A stretch of DNA of 64,000 nt from NCBI GenBank assembly GCA_008828725.1, contig MEHQ01001575.1, forward strand, positions 1 to 64,000, in the 5' to 3' direction. How positions within the stretch are numbered: position 1 is the first letter of the stretch; each line of letters opens with the position of its first letter. Positions 1 through 12,800 of the stretch are shown piece after piece. The notes below the pieces were generated by a model that saw only the letters and a list, made by a program, of their open reading frames with translations, was not told the DNA's origin and searched no databases. The position numbers and the translations under genes were made by a program. The DNA is from Saccharina japonica (taxonomy: Eukaryota > Sar > Phaeophyceae > Laminariales > Laminariaceae).

Positions 1-1240
1 AAATCTCGAGGCACGGCCGAGGAGAGCTGCCTTTCCTACCGCCGCCACCCTCGATAGTTTCCCGGTTTTTGTTTTTATGGACTTTGGGGCTGGTAGGGTT
101 TCTTTCAAGGCCTTAGAATAGGTATTTCTTGCATTTTCAGCGTGGGTTTGGGATGGGTCTTGGTATTGGATTCGGAGTATTTTTCTTTTTTTCTTTCGTC
201 TTGCCGACGCCCTCCCCCGCCAGAGCCGAGGGGGGCGGTCAGGGTAATATGGCTACTCATACTGTGGCACAGGACTGTATCGTTATTAGTGGTTTATCCT
301 TCTTATGTATTTTTCAGCATGGCACTCGCCTCCCCCTCGCGGGGCGGGCGGTAGTGCCCATTCCCCGTACGGTGTCAGTTGTTTCCTTCTTGGTGCTAGT
401 TGTTGCCTTCTCGTCCCCCCCCCCTCGCCTTGTTGGCGACTCATGGGAGGTCTCTGACGTTGGTTTCGTTCACAGCACCTGCGTTTACGTTCGATTGCCT
501 TTCTTTGCGTTTTTTTTTTTTTTTTTTCCGGCTTCTTAGCCTAGCAACTTAGAGGTGTGGGAGGGGTTTTGAGGAGCCGCATCTTCGACTCATGTTCTAA
601 TTCGGGGAACTGGGATTTCCCCGTTTTTCCCATATTTCTGCATATACGGCTCATCAGGGTGGGCTAGTGTAATGGTATGGGCTAGGAAGGCCGGTAATTA
701 CCTCTGCATAGGTAATTGGTCCGTTTTCGTATAACTTGGATGGCATTCGTATTCGGTATTCGGGGTATTTATAATATCTGTGGGCCATACTTGAAGCCCA
801 CCGAGACAGATGTCATCTGGCTCGGGGATTAATATAAGCTGCTTCTCTTCTACGCTTGACTCTACGGAAAGTGAGTAACACCAAGGATGCTTAATAGACA
901 AACCTGCAAGGGGATACTCTGTGTCTCACCCAGTCATATCACACTACCTCCTAAGGTGCTGGGTCCTACCTCCTGCAGTCCCGTGTGTATCGAGCTCACG
1001 GTGTTGCCAATGATCGATTATGGCACTCATTTTTCAGTGTAAATTTCATGTTTTGCACATGCGTAAGGAGTTGTTTCCTTACGTTTATGCGCGGGCTGCA
1101 TCATGGATTCTACTCAACTGACACACTTGTGGAATAAGCACGCCAACCTGTTCCTTGGCCGTGCAATAACAATTGAATAAATACTACCACCCTTTACCCA
1201 AAAATTGTACCTGCTATATCTCAAATCGCCGCGTCTCCTA

Positions 1241-1533
1241 CTACGCATCTACATTCCACCGCCACGCCATGGGAAGTAATCCTCCCTTCCCTCCCTTCTC
1301 CCCCTGGCGGTCTCGTAGGGCGAGCTTGTATCGGTACACCCGGCGCGAGATCACGACCTGGGTGGTCACCGATATGATCGGGAAAAGGTGCTCCTTACAG
1401 AACCCTTTTCTTGATAACGTTAGCAAGGACCCCCCGTCCGTTCATCCGACGATGCTCGCCGCCAACTGGTCGATGAGCTCGCTACCTTCCTTCCCGGGGC
1501 GTCCAAAGCTTTCCACCGCGAGGGCTTTATAGC
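1241..1533 (-). pseudogene. Decayed protein-coding fragment, possibly of mobile-element origin
   Basis: On the minus strand a continuous reading frame of about 95 codons from 1533 down to 1241 is interrupted by one TGA near 1440. Both sides read as well-composed protein: before the stop a segment with GKEGSELIDQLAASIVG, after it SVTTQVVISRRVYRYKLALR. No start codon, splice sites or flanking exons are visible. Codon usage and a single stop suggest a relatively young relic. The style recalls C-terminal regions of reverse-transcriptase-type element proteins, but I cannot name the family; that part is inference. Confidence 0.45.
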
Positions 1534-2380
1534 GTTTAGGCTTTGGAGTTCGGAAGCTTCCCCCAGTATATCTTCGTAGCTGACAGCCACTCTTAGCCTT
1601 GAATTGCCGAAGCAAAAGTTACTTGTTTTCCCGAAGTTCTCGGCTTTCTTTGATTTCTTCTTTTTCGCGTTTACTTGCTTCCTGTTTCCTACCAGTTTAC
1701 TTTGTCGGCGAGGTCATGTTTCCCTTTTTTCCGGTTTTGGGTTCGTGCGTGTACCCAGTGAGCACGACACCGCGGGTATGGGAGGGTGCTGGCCAGTAGA
1801 CGGGGGGTCAGAAGGAGCGCGGTCGTGGCTAGGCGTGGCGTGTTCATCGAGACACGAGAGAAGCATGAAAGTCCTTGCTGTTGCTGTTGCTGCAATGAAT
1901 CCAGACCAAGATCGAAGGTACTACTGTATACAGTAGTACTGCTGTTTGTTGTTGTACTACCACACATAGTAGTCACGAAAAGGCACAAATAACACCCCCA
2001 GCAGTCAGCGCAGCGCCGTGCTGCGAGCCATGTTGCTGTGCTTTCTCTTCCTTTCGAACATACAGCTTCGTTGTCCTGGAGCATGGAGCTCTATCTATCT
2101 ACTGCTGTATGCATTTGCAAGTCGCCTGTACGTTGGTTTGTTATTTGCGTGTTTTCCTGTTTTTGTGGTGTACGGCTGCTGTCGTCGTACAGCAGGTATG
2201 ATAGTTGCTTTGCCACACATGCCACATACCAGTACTTATGCATCAAAACACAGCGGTAGACGGGTACTGTACGTTCAGTTGCGTACAGCAGTAAGTATTT
2301 CGCTGCATTGCACCATGAATCTTTTTGGCCTTTTCAAGTCGGTATTTACACATCGTGGACCTCTTGTGCCCCTTTCCTTG

Positions 2381-2410
2381 CGCGAGCGTAGCGGGCGGCG
2401 TCAGCCGCCC
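2381..2410. repeat. GC-rich hairpin repeat, copy 1
   Basis: The 30-base unit contains a GGGCGGC stem, a short loop and GCCGCCC. A nearly identical unit is at 2602-2631 with a different loop (TTT instead of TCA). It stands out by GC content from its AT-rich surroundings. Confidence 0.6.
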
Positions 2411-2601
2411 TCGGAGCGAAGCTTTGCTTTCTTCGCCATATTCTCTCGTGTTGTAAGATAAATATGAACCTCTATCGTTTCTGTCCTGTATTTGCCGTCA
2501 TACATAATATGGAGCTCTCGGCATTATCAAGTTGCCAGTTGCAGCTAAAACAATATATGTTCCTCTTTTACCCTTTTCCCATTTGGTTCTATTCTTCCTT
2601 C

Positions 2602-2631
2602 CGCGAGCGTAGCGGGCGGCGTTTGCCGCCC
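2602..2631. repeat. GC-rich hairpin repeat, copy 2
   Basis: Second copy of the unit at 2381-2410. The stem is kept and the loop differs, as expected for an element under structural constraint or one that spreads as a hairpin. Confidence 0.6.
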
Positions 2632-3117
2632 GCGCAGCGGAGCCCTTGTAAGTAGTACTGTTTTTGTCCAGACAGGGCCAGTCTGTACGGAATAGACAGG
2701 AGGCCGTGCTGCGAGTGCGGTACGTAGATATGCCGAGTGTATGATGTAGCGCAGATACTTGCTCCTGGTAATATGCTGCCCTCCTACCCACAGTACAGTG
2801 GTACCATACGTACTGCTGTGGTACTACGTAGTACCCTTCTGGCAGCAGCCAGTAGTGTTGGTTGAATAATTTGAAGAGAATGCGAGCAATAATATCCTCG
2901 TCGAAGCAGCATTGCCAACAAGACGACTCGTCGTGATACGAGTACATCGCGGCAGGGGGCAAAAGAGTCGTCCGGCCTCGTACCTATCATGATCTCTCGA
3001 TGCATCCCTCACCACGCACAGCTCCCAGAGTCACAGAACAACGCCACAGCACACAGCACACAGCTCGCAACTGAATCGTGCTTCACTATCGCGCCGCGTT
3101 TGTGGCTCTTGTTGCTC

Positions 3118-3377
3118 ATTGGTCATTTGATAATACAAGCGTTTTGATTGGTTGGTTTGTGCGGTTCAATCTCCGCTCCGCCTTCAGCCGTTTCGCTTTT
3201 TATTCCACCGCACTTTCAAGATATTAATCACATCCGACCAGAACCGACCAGATCCTCCGGATAGAGCTGCACGCGCGACCACTATCTGTCTTTCTGGAAC
3301 CCCGAGGTTCACATGAGGCTATGTACCACCCAGTGCAGCCATAGGGAGCTACAGCAGTAGTATCATCCGTGAGGTAA
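3118..3377 (+). promoter_or_regulatory. Presumed promoter and 5' UTR of the DLEC1-like gene
   Basis: Two ATTGG pentamers (inverted CCAAT boxes) lie at 3118-3122 and 3147-3151, about 230-260 bases before the first ATG. No clear TATA box is visible. An in-frame TAA directly precedes ATG 3378 (3375-3377), so translation in this exon cannot begin further upstream. The transcription start cannot be placed from sequence alone. Confidence 0.4.
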
Positions 3378-3819
3378 ATGGGTAGCACGAAGGCTGCAGA
3401 CGAAGAGCGTCTAGCTTCGGGCACGCCGCAACAGGACGATGGCACGACGACTGATGCTGCTGCTGCTGCGGCGGCGGCGGCGGACGGAGCAGGTATACTC
3501 GAGAAAAGGTCGGACGACTGCAACACAAAGCGAGAAAAGAGAGGCGATGGGAGTAGCGGTGGGATCCGCAACGCCGGTCCGAGCCCGGGCAAGGAGGGGG
3601 GCAGCCTCGAGGAGGAGGCGGCAGTGGGGTCGATCCACCACATCCTGAAGACCGCTTTCGAAGAGCTGTACGAGGAGGATGCCTCGGATGAACGGGGGGA
3701 GCAGCAGCAGCAGCAGCAGCGGCAGCACTCGGCGACGCTTCTTGCGAGCCCTCGTCCCGGTACGGGCGACAGTGCGTCCGGCCAGACGACGGCAGATACG
3801 ACCATCGCCAACGCTGAAG
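3378..3819 (+). CDS. DLEC1: DLEC1-like exon 1
   Basis: Residues 1-147 plus one base. The start is ATG 3378, directly after an in-frame stop. It encodes a disordered leader with poly-Ala and poly-Gln runs and a helical stretch, [17 protein letters not shown], that resembles the conserved N-terminal helix of DLEC1. The donor is GAAG|GTGAAC (phase 1). Intron 1 (3820-6963) holds a MITE at 5109-5216, many CGTACG motifs and a duplicated block next to exon 2. Confidence 0.8.
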
Positions 3820-6800
3820 GTGAACAACACGATGAGTACGTACGATAGACGAGTAGTACGATATTCTTACGTATGGTCTGGCCGTCTTCGTGTACGTAGG
3901 GTCATCTTCATGACCCGTGGTGCTACAGCAGTATCAAAAAGGGGAATCACCGACTGCCGTACCCTTCATGAACAGAAGCATTTGTTTACTGCAGTAGCAT
4001 ACGAGATGTGTTTTGTCGAAAATGCCGACCTCTCTCCACAGCCGTATGGGTTTTTATTGGGTTTGTACGTATTAAAACCCGAGTTTGTCGTGTGGTCTCC
4101 GAGCTCCAAATCCTTCATGAATTGAAGTACTCTGTACTCGTACAAGTATCATAGTGCTGTACAAAAATTTGGACGCACACGCAGGTTCCAAAGACTTGTT
4201 TCGACGAAGATGTCGATCTCGACGTCTCATTACAGCAGTCGTAGCGCGCTGTTTGAGTTTTATTTTTGTTTTTACGTACGAGTACGTATAGAAACTGAGT
4301 TCGTCGTGTGATTTGCCTTGCTCGCGGCGCCTACGTACTGAAGTGTCTTGCCACGCTTGCCTTTGCAAACGACGTCGGTTAAAGTTAACTCAGCTCGCCG
4401 CATCCTGTTCGTAGTCAAGGCCGGTGAGCCCAGTTGAATGGCTCCATCGCACGTTGTAGTAGGATTACAGTAACCCTCCAAATATCTACATGGCGACACA
4501 GAACAAATGCGTACGAGTACATTATGGATATGTAGTAGCTGCCATGCCATGCATTTTGTACCCGTTCATGTTTATCGCTTTCGTGCTCGTATTGCTTATA
4601 CCTGGCGTACAGTACACGACACCTAATAAGGAACCGGCTAACAAGAAAATCAGGCTGGCATTCACAGGAACATCTATGTATAAAAATTGAGATTCGTTGT
4701 CTTGAAATTAGTGTTGGAAGCGCCCTGTCTAAAATCATAAATCCAGCCTGGACTACTGTAGATTCTCTGTTTCGTATTATTAATATTAATAGGTGTCCTG
4801 TACTGTATATGTGTAAAATATATCCGTACTCCTATCCATATTCCTGTTTGTACTCGTATACTGGTAAACCGTACTCGTACTCGTGCTCGTACTCTTGTAC
4901 CAGGTGTCATACATACAGCCAGTATGTAAGCATGCCCTACCTACGTAGTCCTCAAAACTACTGTACAACCTATTGATAAAAGATCCAGACTGGCATGCCA
5001 ACCGACAGTTGCTCACTTGAGGAGGCCAACCGGTCCCAGTGACACAAATATTGCCTCAGAAGGCAAATACAAACTGAAACCCCTTCATGGTATACCGCGG
5101 GATTGGTTATCACGGGGCACCGTGGTAAATAGGACCTACCGGTAGACACATAAATCTATATATTTACCTATTTTTACTACCAATATTTGGTCCCATTTAC
5201 TATGGCCCCCCGTCATAGTGTGAGAGGGGTCAGAATCGCGTACGTAGCACCAGGCTGCCAATCGGGAGCAGGGTACAAAAATACGCGTGTGTGCGGGCTG
5301 TAGCTTTTTTTTTTACCGGGCGGGAAAAACCTTGAAACATAAAAAAAACAATCCCTACGTACGTACTCGTATTGGAATTCGTACGTACAGCAGTATGTAT
5401 TGTCGAAAACGTCGCAAGCCCTCTCGTGCTCGAAGCAGTCTGATCAGAACCATGAGGGGCGTTTACATGTTTGTACGTGCAGTAGGTTGCCAAAGGTTGT
5501 TCAAGTGCACCTTTTGTTCTCTACCCGCTCTTGATGGAGGCGACAGCATGCACCAGGTCTGAAGCGAGAACGCGATAAGGAATGGCGGTATACGTACGTA
5601 AGAACTCGGGCACCCTTGCTGCGTGAAGTGTAGGTGGCTCTCTCGTCGTCAAGACCACGGGGCGAGGTGTGGTACAGAGGTTTGACGCTCGTGTTTTTGG
5701 GAAATAGGTGTTCGGTGTGCTTGTCGCAGTTTCGTCATAGTCACCGCAACACCTCGTGAAATTCGTCAGCATAGTCACAAGGTCTGGCATGAGATCGGTG
5801 GCATCAGCTAGTGAGTGGTGGGTGTTATCATTACTCGTATGTGTGCTATAGGCCTTCGACGTGCCCGTATTTGTGTGCAGCTACCATTCAAGATGGCATA
5901 TCACACTGTAGAAACGTTAGTCGGGTTGGGCGAACAAACTCCTTGAAAGGGGTGTTTCACGTCACGTGCTGAGCTCCTCGTGTGAGTTAGCTCAGAATAA
6001 TAAGGTGCCATCCCTAAAAGGTGGCAATACTCCAAACGGACCCTATCATAGGCATATAATAAATACCTGGTACAGCTTGCGAAGTTGAGTATCAGCAACT
6101 TAATTAATCGGTAATAACTCACAGCTTACCAGTACGTATTACCATTCATGCTGTGTTCGTCTACCATAATCCGCCGCAGGGCCCACCAACCATCCTTGAT
6201 GCTCGAGGGTTGGCCTACAGAAAAATCCGTAGAGTCGGTAAATAAAAACAACAACACAGTGAGTTCGAGGATTTAATCGAAATATAGGCCACAAATATCA
6301 AATAAAGAACACGAACGCACGTACATATACATACGTGGTATAATACTACGTATATATAAGTGCAAGAGGGGAAATAGGGGTGTGCCGCACGGGCGCAGGA
6401 ACACGAAGAAAAGAAACATACCAGCCCAAACACGTTTCGTACAAAAATTCGACCAAACTTTTCCCTCGATGTTGCGACCTCGACAATAATACCACTTCGC
6501 GTTATCAACCTTGTACGAGCAGCTTTATCGAGCGAACAGCAAGGCGGGTGGAATCAACTGCTGTACCCGTGCCCTACAACTCCTTGCGGTTGGCAACTCG
6601 AACACGAGTTTTGTATTACCCAAATCACGCCATACGTGCGTATATATTGTAGCTGTGGCTGCGCCTGTAAAGTCCTCACGTTTCGTCGCCATTCTGTTTG
6701 CCCTCTCTTGGAAACCCCAAGAGTATTAAGCCCCCACTTGTATTATGATGAATGAGTGTTCTCGCGTACGACCTGTAGTACCACTCATTTTAACGCGAAA

Positions 6801-9800
6801 CCAGTAGTGGCCGTTCCTGTAACATCGTCACGCCTTACTGTCATTTTTGTTTCCCCCCTGGGAAAATCCCAACAAGCTTAAGTCCCGAATTCCATGCTGA
6901 TGATGAGCGTTATCGCGTACGATCTGTATTACCACTTATTTATTTTGACGCGAAACCACCCAGATGGGTCGACCTTGGGTGCGGTGGAACCCGGCGAAGA
7001 AACTTCCGTCGGACTGGCAACGGAGATCACGGCTGGGTCAACCGACCCGCAAGCCGAAACCGAGAGCATTGAAACCCCCGCGGAGGCGTCTGACGCCGCC
7101 ACCGATGAAGCGGGAGGGGTGACCGCGGGGAAGGAAATCGAGGCGGAGAACGATGAGCCGAGCGGTCCGAACGAGGGCAGCCTTGCTGACGAAGCGGCGA
7201 TTCAGGAACGGTGAGAGATAGTCTAAAACCATGTAGACAGCCCAAACCCGAACCCGAAGCAAACAACAAAACCCGCAAACCGCAACCCTCTACGTACACC
7301 GAAAAGAGAAAGGCCTTGTAGGGGTGGTGGCTTATTACATTAGCTCTATTGGCATGACGGGCCCAACATTTTACCCGAAATATAATTTTTAAAGAGGTTC
7401 TGTTCGCTCAAGCCGACCAACTTTTTCGATGGTCTGTCACTGGACCAAAGTAAAGAGGACCAAATATTGATAGTGAAAATATGAAAGCATTGAGGTGTTT
7501 GGGTGGACCGTAGGTCCTATTTACTAGCCCCCCCCCCCCCCAAGAAAAATAAACTACTGCAGCGCAGCGTTCGTCTCGTCGGTGGGCTAGCAGGTAACCA
7601 CGAAGCCTGTTAAGGTCGAGATTGTGAGTTCGAGCCTTCCCCGCGTGCATGCTCGTAGAGGATTTGTCTCGTTAAACAATATCTTGACTAGCGGAAAGCG
7701 TGAGAGCGTGATTTGGCAAAATTCGATGAAAAAATGACGAGCGTTGGAAAGGCTGAAAGCTCTGCGCGCTGAAAATCAAGGCAAGAACCGTAGTGGGGGG
7801 GGAGGGAGGGGAGCCTACATTGTCACCCCTGATTTAAGTTACGACTATTAAGGGAGGGAGGGAGAAAGACGGAAGTGCGGCGATAATAAATGGGATGGGG
7901 GAAAACAAATGGAGACGTATCATTCAGCACTGACCTGTATTTTGTCACTTGAGGAGGAGATTCAACACCGTTCCGAAAAGATTGCCTCAGAAAGCAAAAA
8001 GGTGGTACCCATGCCGTGGGGATACCCCAACCCCAACCCCAACCCCAACTGCAACTCCAACCCCAACTACAACCCTAAACCCTGCCCCAACGATAACTCC
8101 AATACCAACCCCAACCCCAACTTCAACCCCAACTCTAAACCCTGCCCCAACGCCAACTCCAATCCCAACCCCTACCCATACTCCTATGCTATATCTACCA
8201 ACCTCAAGGCGAAAAAGCTCCCGAAACAATATGATATCGACAAGAAGAAAACATCGACCATTCTAAAAATAACATAAAAGACGTTTCGATTTTTTTTTTG
8301 CTGTTTATCACCGGGGTGTAGAAAAAAGCCGTTACTGGGGAGGTGGCTGGTAGACATGCCGAGACTCTTCGGCAGTTTGGTCGCTGGAGGCCCGTCACGA
8401 ATAGAGGCGTAGAGGGGTCCCTGGTGTATTCGTATACAAAAACTACCTCACGGAGAAATTATTTTATTTTCAACCAGTCCGGTCTTCGGTGAAGAGCCTC
8501 CGATTTCGGCCAAGGGCCGTTCTTGTCAGGCAACGTTTTCTCCCAAACATTCCAACTTTGTTTTCCAAGAAAATCAGGATCTCATCAGTAAAATCAGGAC
8601 CCCATTTCTAAAGTTTGGAATTTTTTACAGAGAGCAAAAATGTTTGGAAGGCTTGAAATTCCAACATATAAATGTTTGGAAAAACAAAAAGGAAAATGCA
8701 GAAATACAACAAATTGCGAGAGAAAACAAAGCATCGGAATGTTTTGAAAATTCAAGGCTCCGATGAGAATGGCCCTGAGAAGAATCGCGGCTTATTGTGA
8801 TGCCAAAGTTGAGCGTAAAGTCCAAAAACGCTATTCATGCAGGATTTAGAGTGGCGTTCCGCGTTGAGCACAATAGGCTTAGCTGAATAATTCTTAAACC
8901 AACCCCCTTTAAGGCTGCAGTCCCTACTTGGGGGGAAATGACATGGAATTAGAGTAATGTGTGTGTTCCTGTACACTGCAGTACTAAAAAGGTTGAAATA
9001 AAAAGGCCAGCCTCGGATTATTAACTCCAAGATTTGTCTTTAACACAGGGTGCGTACTGTACAGCTGACGGCAACGTATAGATACTTGCAAAGCGTGTTT
9101 AGACTTGAGAGGGGGCGTACTCATTTGTTGCTAGCCTTGGTCATTTGACCATTGATCACGTATCCCTTTCGAGACCGAGGGGGGGGGTGTGCTAGATATT
9201 TATGCATGTAATCGTAGTCGTATGAACATAGACCCTCGCATCCCTACAATGCCGGGACGGAGCATGTCGGGTTGTCACCGACCAGGCGAACATTCAGAGG
9301 GGGAGGGTTTGTTGAAATCAACCGACGAGTACATCATCGCGCTACGTTTCACGACGAAGGCCAGGGGGGCTGGGTTAAGGGATGTGTCCAACCTTCGTTC
9401 GAACGTGTATGGAGCTGTAACGCCTCAACGGCAGCATGGCTCATACGACACCACCAAAGCATGCAAAGTACGATACCACCGCAGCATGGCTCTACTTTTG
9501 TTGGTGTTGCTGTTGTTGCTGTTGTTGTTGTTGTTGTCGTCGACAATGTTGCCGCATGATCAGATCGCACTGCTACGTTACTCGTTCGCTCGGTAGTACA
9601 ATGCGTGGGTTCCCATGCTAGTGTCTCCTGTTGAAACCTGCCGCTCTAGCGCGCTATTTCCAATGCTGTATTAATTTATATCAATACGTTCCTCGTACCT
9701 GGTGTGTGAAATAACTAGGGCGGTACTTTGAGTGGGACCTCAGTCGTCTAAATCCAAGCGAGCGAAGAAAACCAACCCCCCCGGTCCTCCCGCGGCCGAA

Positions 9801-12800
9801 GCTGTCTCTGGCAGCTGCCCCCTGAGGGCCCGCCGTAGATGGTCTCCGAAAAATATCGCTGAAAGCCCATCAAAGGGGAAAGTACACCCAGTTACGGTAT
9901 TTTCTCGTATTGTTAATCACAAAACAAAAACGGTACCGTATATGATGAGAAACGAAACAAAGATTTTCCTGTGTGAAAAAAAACGGAACAAGCTTTCCTA
10001 TATACGTACCTGAGTGTATTCGTACATACGGCCGGGGGGCGGTCCTTGGGTAGTTGTTGCGGCAGTCGGATACTCGGCGTCCGACTGCAGCTACCCACCG
10101 ACGCGTGCTACGAAAGAGGTATACCTTTTTTTTGGCTAAAATGGTTTCTGTATGATCTGGCCTCCTAAACCCTTTTAGAACTGCAGTCCCTTTTGGGGGA
10201 TAAACCACTCTAATTCTAAGTGATTTGTCCCCAAAACGGGACTCCAGTCCTATAAGGGTTAACCCAAACTCGTGGTGCCATGTTGCTCGTAGTATACTTA
10301 GGCCATGGGATTGTTCACCCGGTAGCGATTTTGTTTCCCCCTCCCCAGAATCAGTTTTTGGGTAGGGGAATAGAGCTTCTCAAGTGGTAAGTGACCACCC
10401 TTAGAAGGCAAAAACTTAATGGTGCACCTGCATGCAGGCTGCCGTACCATGCGTCCACCGCGTGACACCCGACGGACAACACAGCACAGCAGTACGAGTA
10501 GCCACACCAGGAAAACTCTACTATGTAAACTACAGCACGTCAAAAACTGATTTTAGAGGGAGAATAAAAGCTAATTTGTAAAGCTTATGATACCCGAGGA
10601 ACAGACCCGGGGCCGCGAGTATAAACTGAAACGTACTATTACGGGCAAGGACCATAGTAAATGGGACCTACGTCACACACAAAAACCTAGATATTTACAA
10701 TTTTTTGGTAACAATATTTGGTCCTATTTACTATGGTCCTCCGTAATGGCAACCCGCACGAAAAACAGTGATACGATTTTGGGCCAGCCCCTCAAGAACC
10801 GGTCCCCAACACATTTGGGGACGAACTACTTGGAATTCGTGTGGACTATTATTTTCCGTTCTAATTGGGTTAAGGAGCCCCCCCCCGTCTTACTCGCCGC
10901 CCCTCTGCAAAAACGCATGTTGCGGGTAGAGGTGCACCACACTTTGTTTTCCCCCGGGCCTCCTTTCTTGAGCACCTCCGTACGGACCTCACCCGAAACC
11001 TGAATTTTGGAGGAAGAGTCAAAATGATAACCCGATGGACGACGAAACCTGCCGCGACAACGCTAACACGTCATGGTAGAATTAGAGTGTGATGCGTGGG
11101 GCGCGCACGTCCAATCATTTCGTGTATCTTGGGGCATCCCTGTGCTAACGTTTTGACTCTTTTATCTCCTCCAACTGGCACCCAGAGGAGGGACACGGCG
11201 GTGGTGGCTCAGGAAGTGTCCCGCCCCCCCCCCGCCCAAAAAAAAAACAAATATGACACCTCTATCGTAGCTGTCCCCCCCCCAAAATAACCAATATGAT
11301 ATATTTATAGGTTGGGTTGGCGTCGGTTGGCAACGACGCTGTAAAACACGCCACTCGCTGCGTGAGCTAGACAACCAGGGTGCCGTTGTAATTTTTTTTT
11401 TGTTTTGGCGGTCACCAAAGCTGGCGGTCGAGTAGATTGTTTGTGCGGGGTGGAGAACCTTTGCTCCGCACAAGGGGAATGGTCGTATAACGTAGTGTTA
11501 ATGTGGTAAGGCATCCGCGAGGCGGTTACATAGTAAAACCCATTGCTGTCTCCGGAAGTGGCCACACCAGAAATTACATTAACTCATTGAAGCTGTCGTC
11601 CATATGCAAGTCCGCCTCAGAGGCGGTTCTTAGCAGGATGCAGCTCACCCTCCATGCGACTCGCCCAATACCTCACGGCGCTTCGCGCTTGGTGCAAGCA
11701 ATGTCTGCCTGGTTGGTGAAAACCCAACGCGCTCCGTCCCGGCATTGTAGGGATGCGAGGGTCTATGGTCATATGACTACGGCCGTGCACACATGAGTAC
11801 ACCCCCCCCCCTCAATAACCCTCCTATGACACCTCATCGTAGCCCTGCTTCACGTTGCTTTAGCCCTACATATGCGAAAAAGTTTCAGCCACAAAACGGT
11901 ATACCCTACACCGCTACCCACTGCGCATCGTTTTCGTTTTTGCGCTACGTAAACCTTTTTTGTTTCGTTTTTTATAACCAGGAACGGCTCCATTGAGGCT
12001 ATGTTGGGCTCTCAGCGAGAGCTGGCGAAGGGTCTGCGGAACTACACCCGGGGGAAGCGACAGGAGGCCAGGGAATCGGACAGGTTAGGTTGATGTCTCT
12101 GGCCCTTACGTAGATACAGGGGGCGTTTGATGTTTTCAATTTTTTTTCATTGCTTGTTTTTCCCTGAAGTTTAACTCCCGACAGCAACAAAAAGGACAGG
12201 CTGAGATATGAAAACAAACAAAATGTGTTTCAATGGAAGAGAGAGAGCAAACAAACCAACAACAAACATACTAAGAAATCGGACAGATAGGCAGGTGCCT
12301 CTGACATACACACGGGCGTTTGGTGTTCTCACAATCCAATACTAGCTACTTTCGCACAGGTATAAGTAGGTTTCTCTGGCTTGGGAGGCACACAACCGTA
12401 AAGGTGCACCATGCTTTTCTTTCCCTGAGAATCTATATATTAACTACGTAGAAAAATGATTTTTGAAGGAGAAAACCAAACAGACCCGTGGGCAATTTAA
12501 AGTAGAAATCGAACAATAATATGAACCCAAAACGTAAAAAAAATGAGACGATCTTGGGTTAACCGCTTAAGAACTGGTCCTCACGTATTTGGGGACAAAC
12601 TACTTGGAAATAGTGTGGGATATTTTTTTTTTCTTGATGGGTTAAGGAGCCCGCCCCCCCCCCGTATTCAGAAAACGTTTTTTGCCAAAAAAAGGTATAA
12701 CCTACACCTTTATCTCTATCGTTGCACGCTCTAGTGTGTGGTTCAGGGGTACAACCTCAAAAAGTAAAAAATATAAACACGATCGATACACAACCTCTAA

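Larger units (their letters stand above)
1..3117. other. Upstream non-coding region
   Basis: No intact gene is recognisable here. The short open frames are biased by homopolymer runs and resemble no family I know. The region holds a decayed minus-strand reading frame (1241-1533) and two copies of a GC-rich hairpin repeat (2381-2410 and 2602-2631). It lies upstream of the first exon of the DLEC1-like gene. Confidence 0.6.

Noticed and set aside
7586-7655. tRNA-like stretch with GAGTTCGAGCC (B-box-like) and a GTGG/CCAC arm
   Set aside because: The T arm does not pair and no proper anticodon stem or acceptor stem forms; at most a tRNA-derived repeat.
8029-8182. Telomere remnant from AACCCC-like units
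   Set aside because: The unit order is too degenerate and does not match a known telomere repeat in register.
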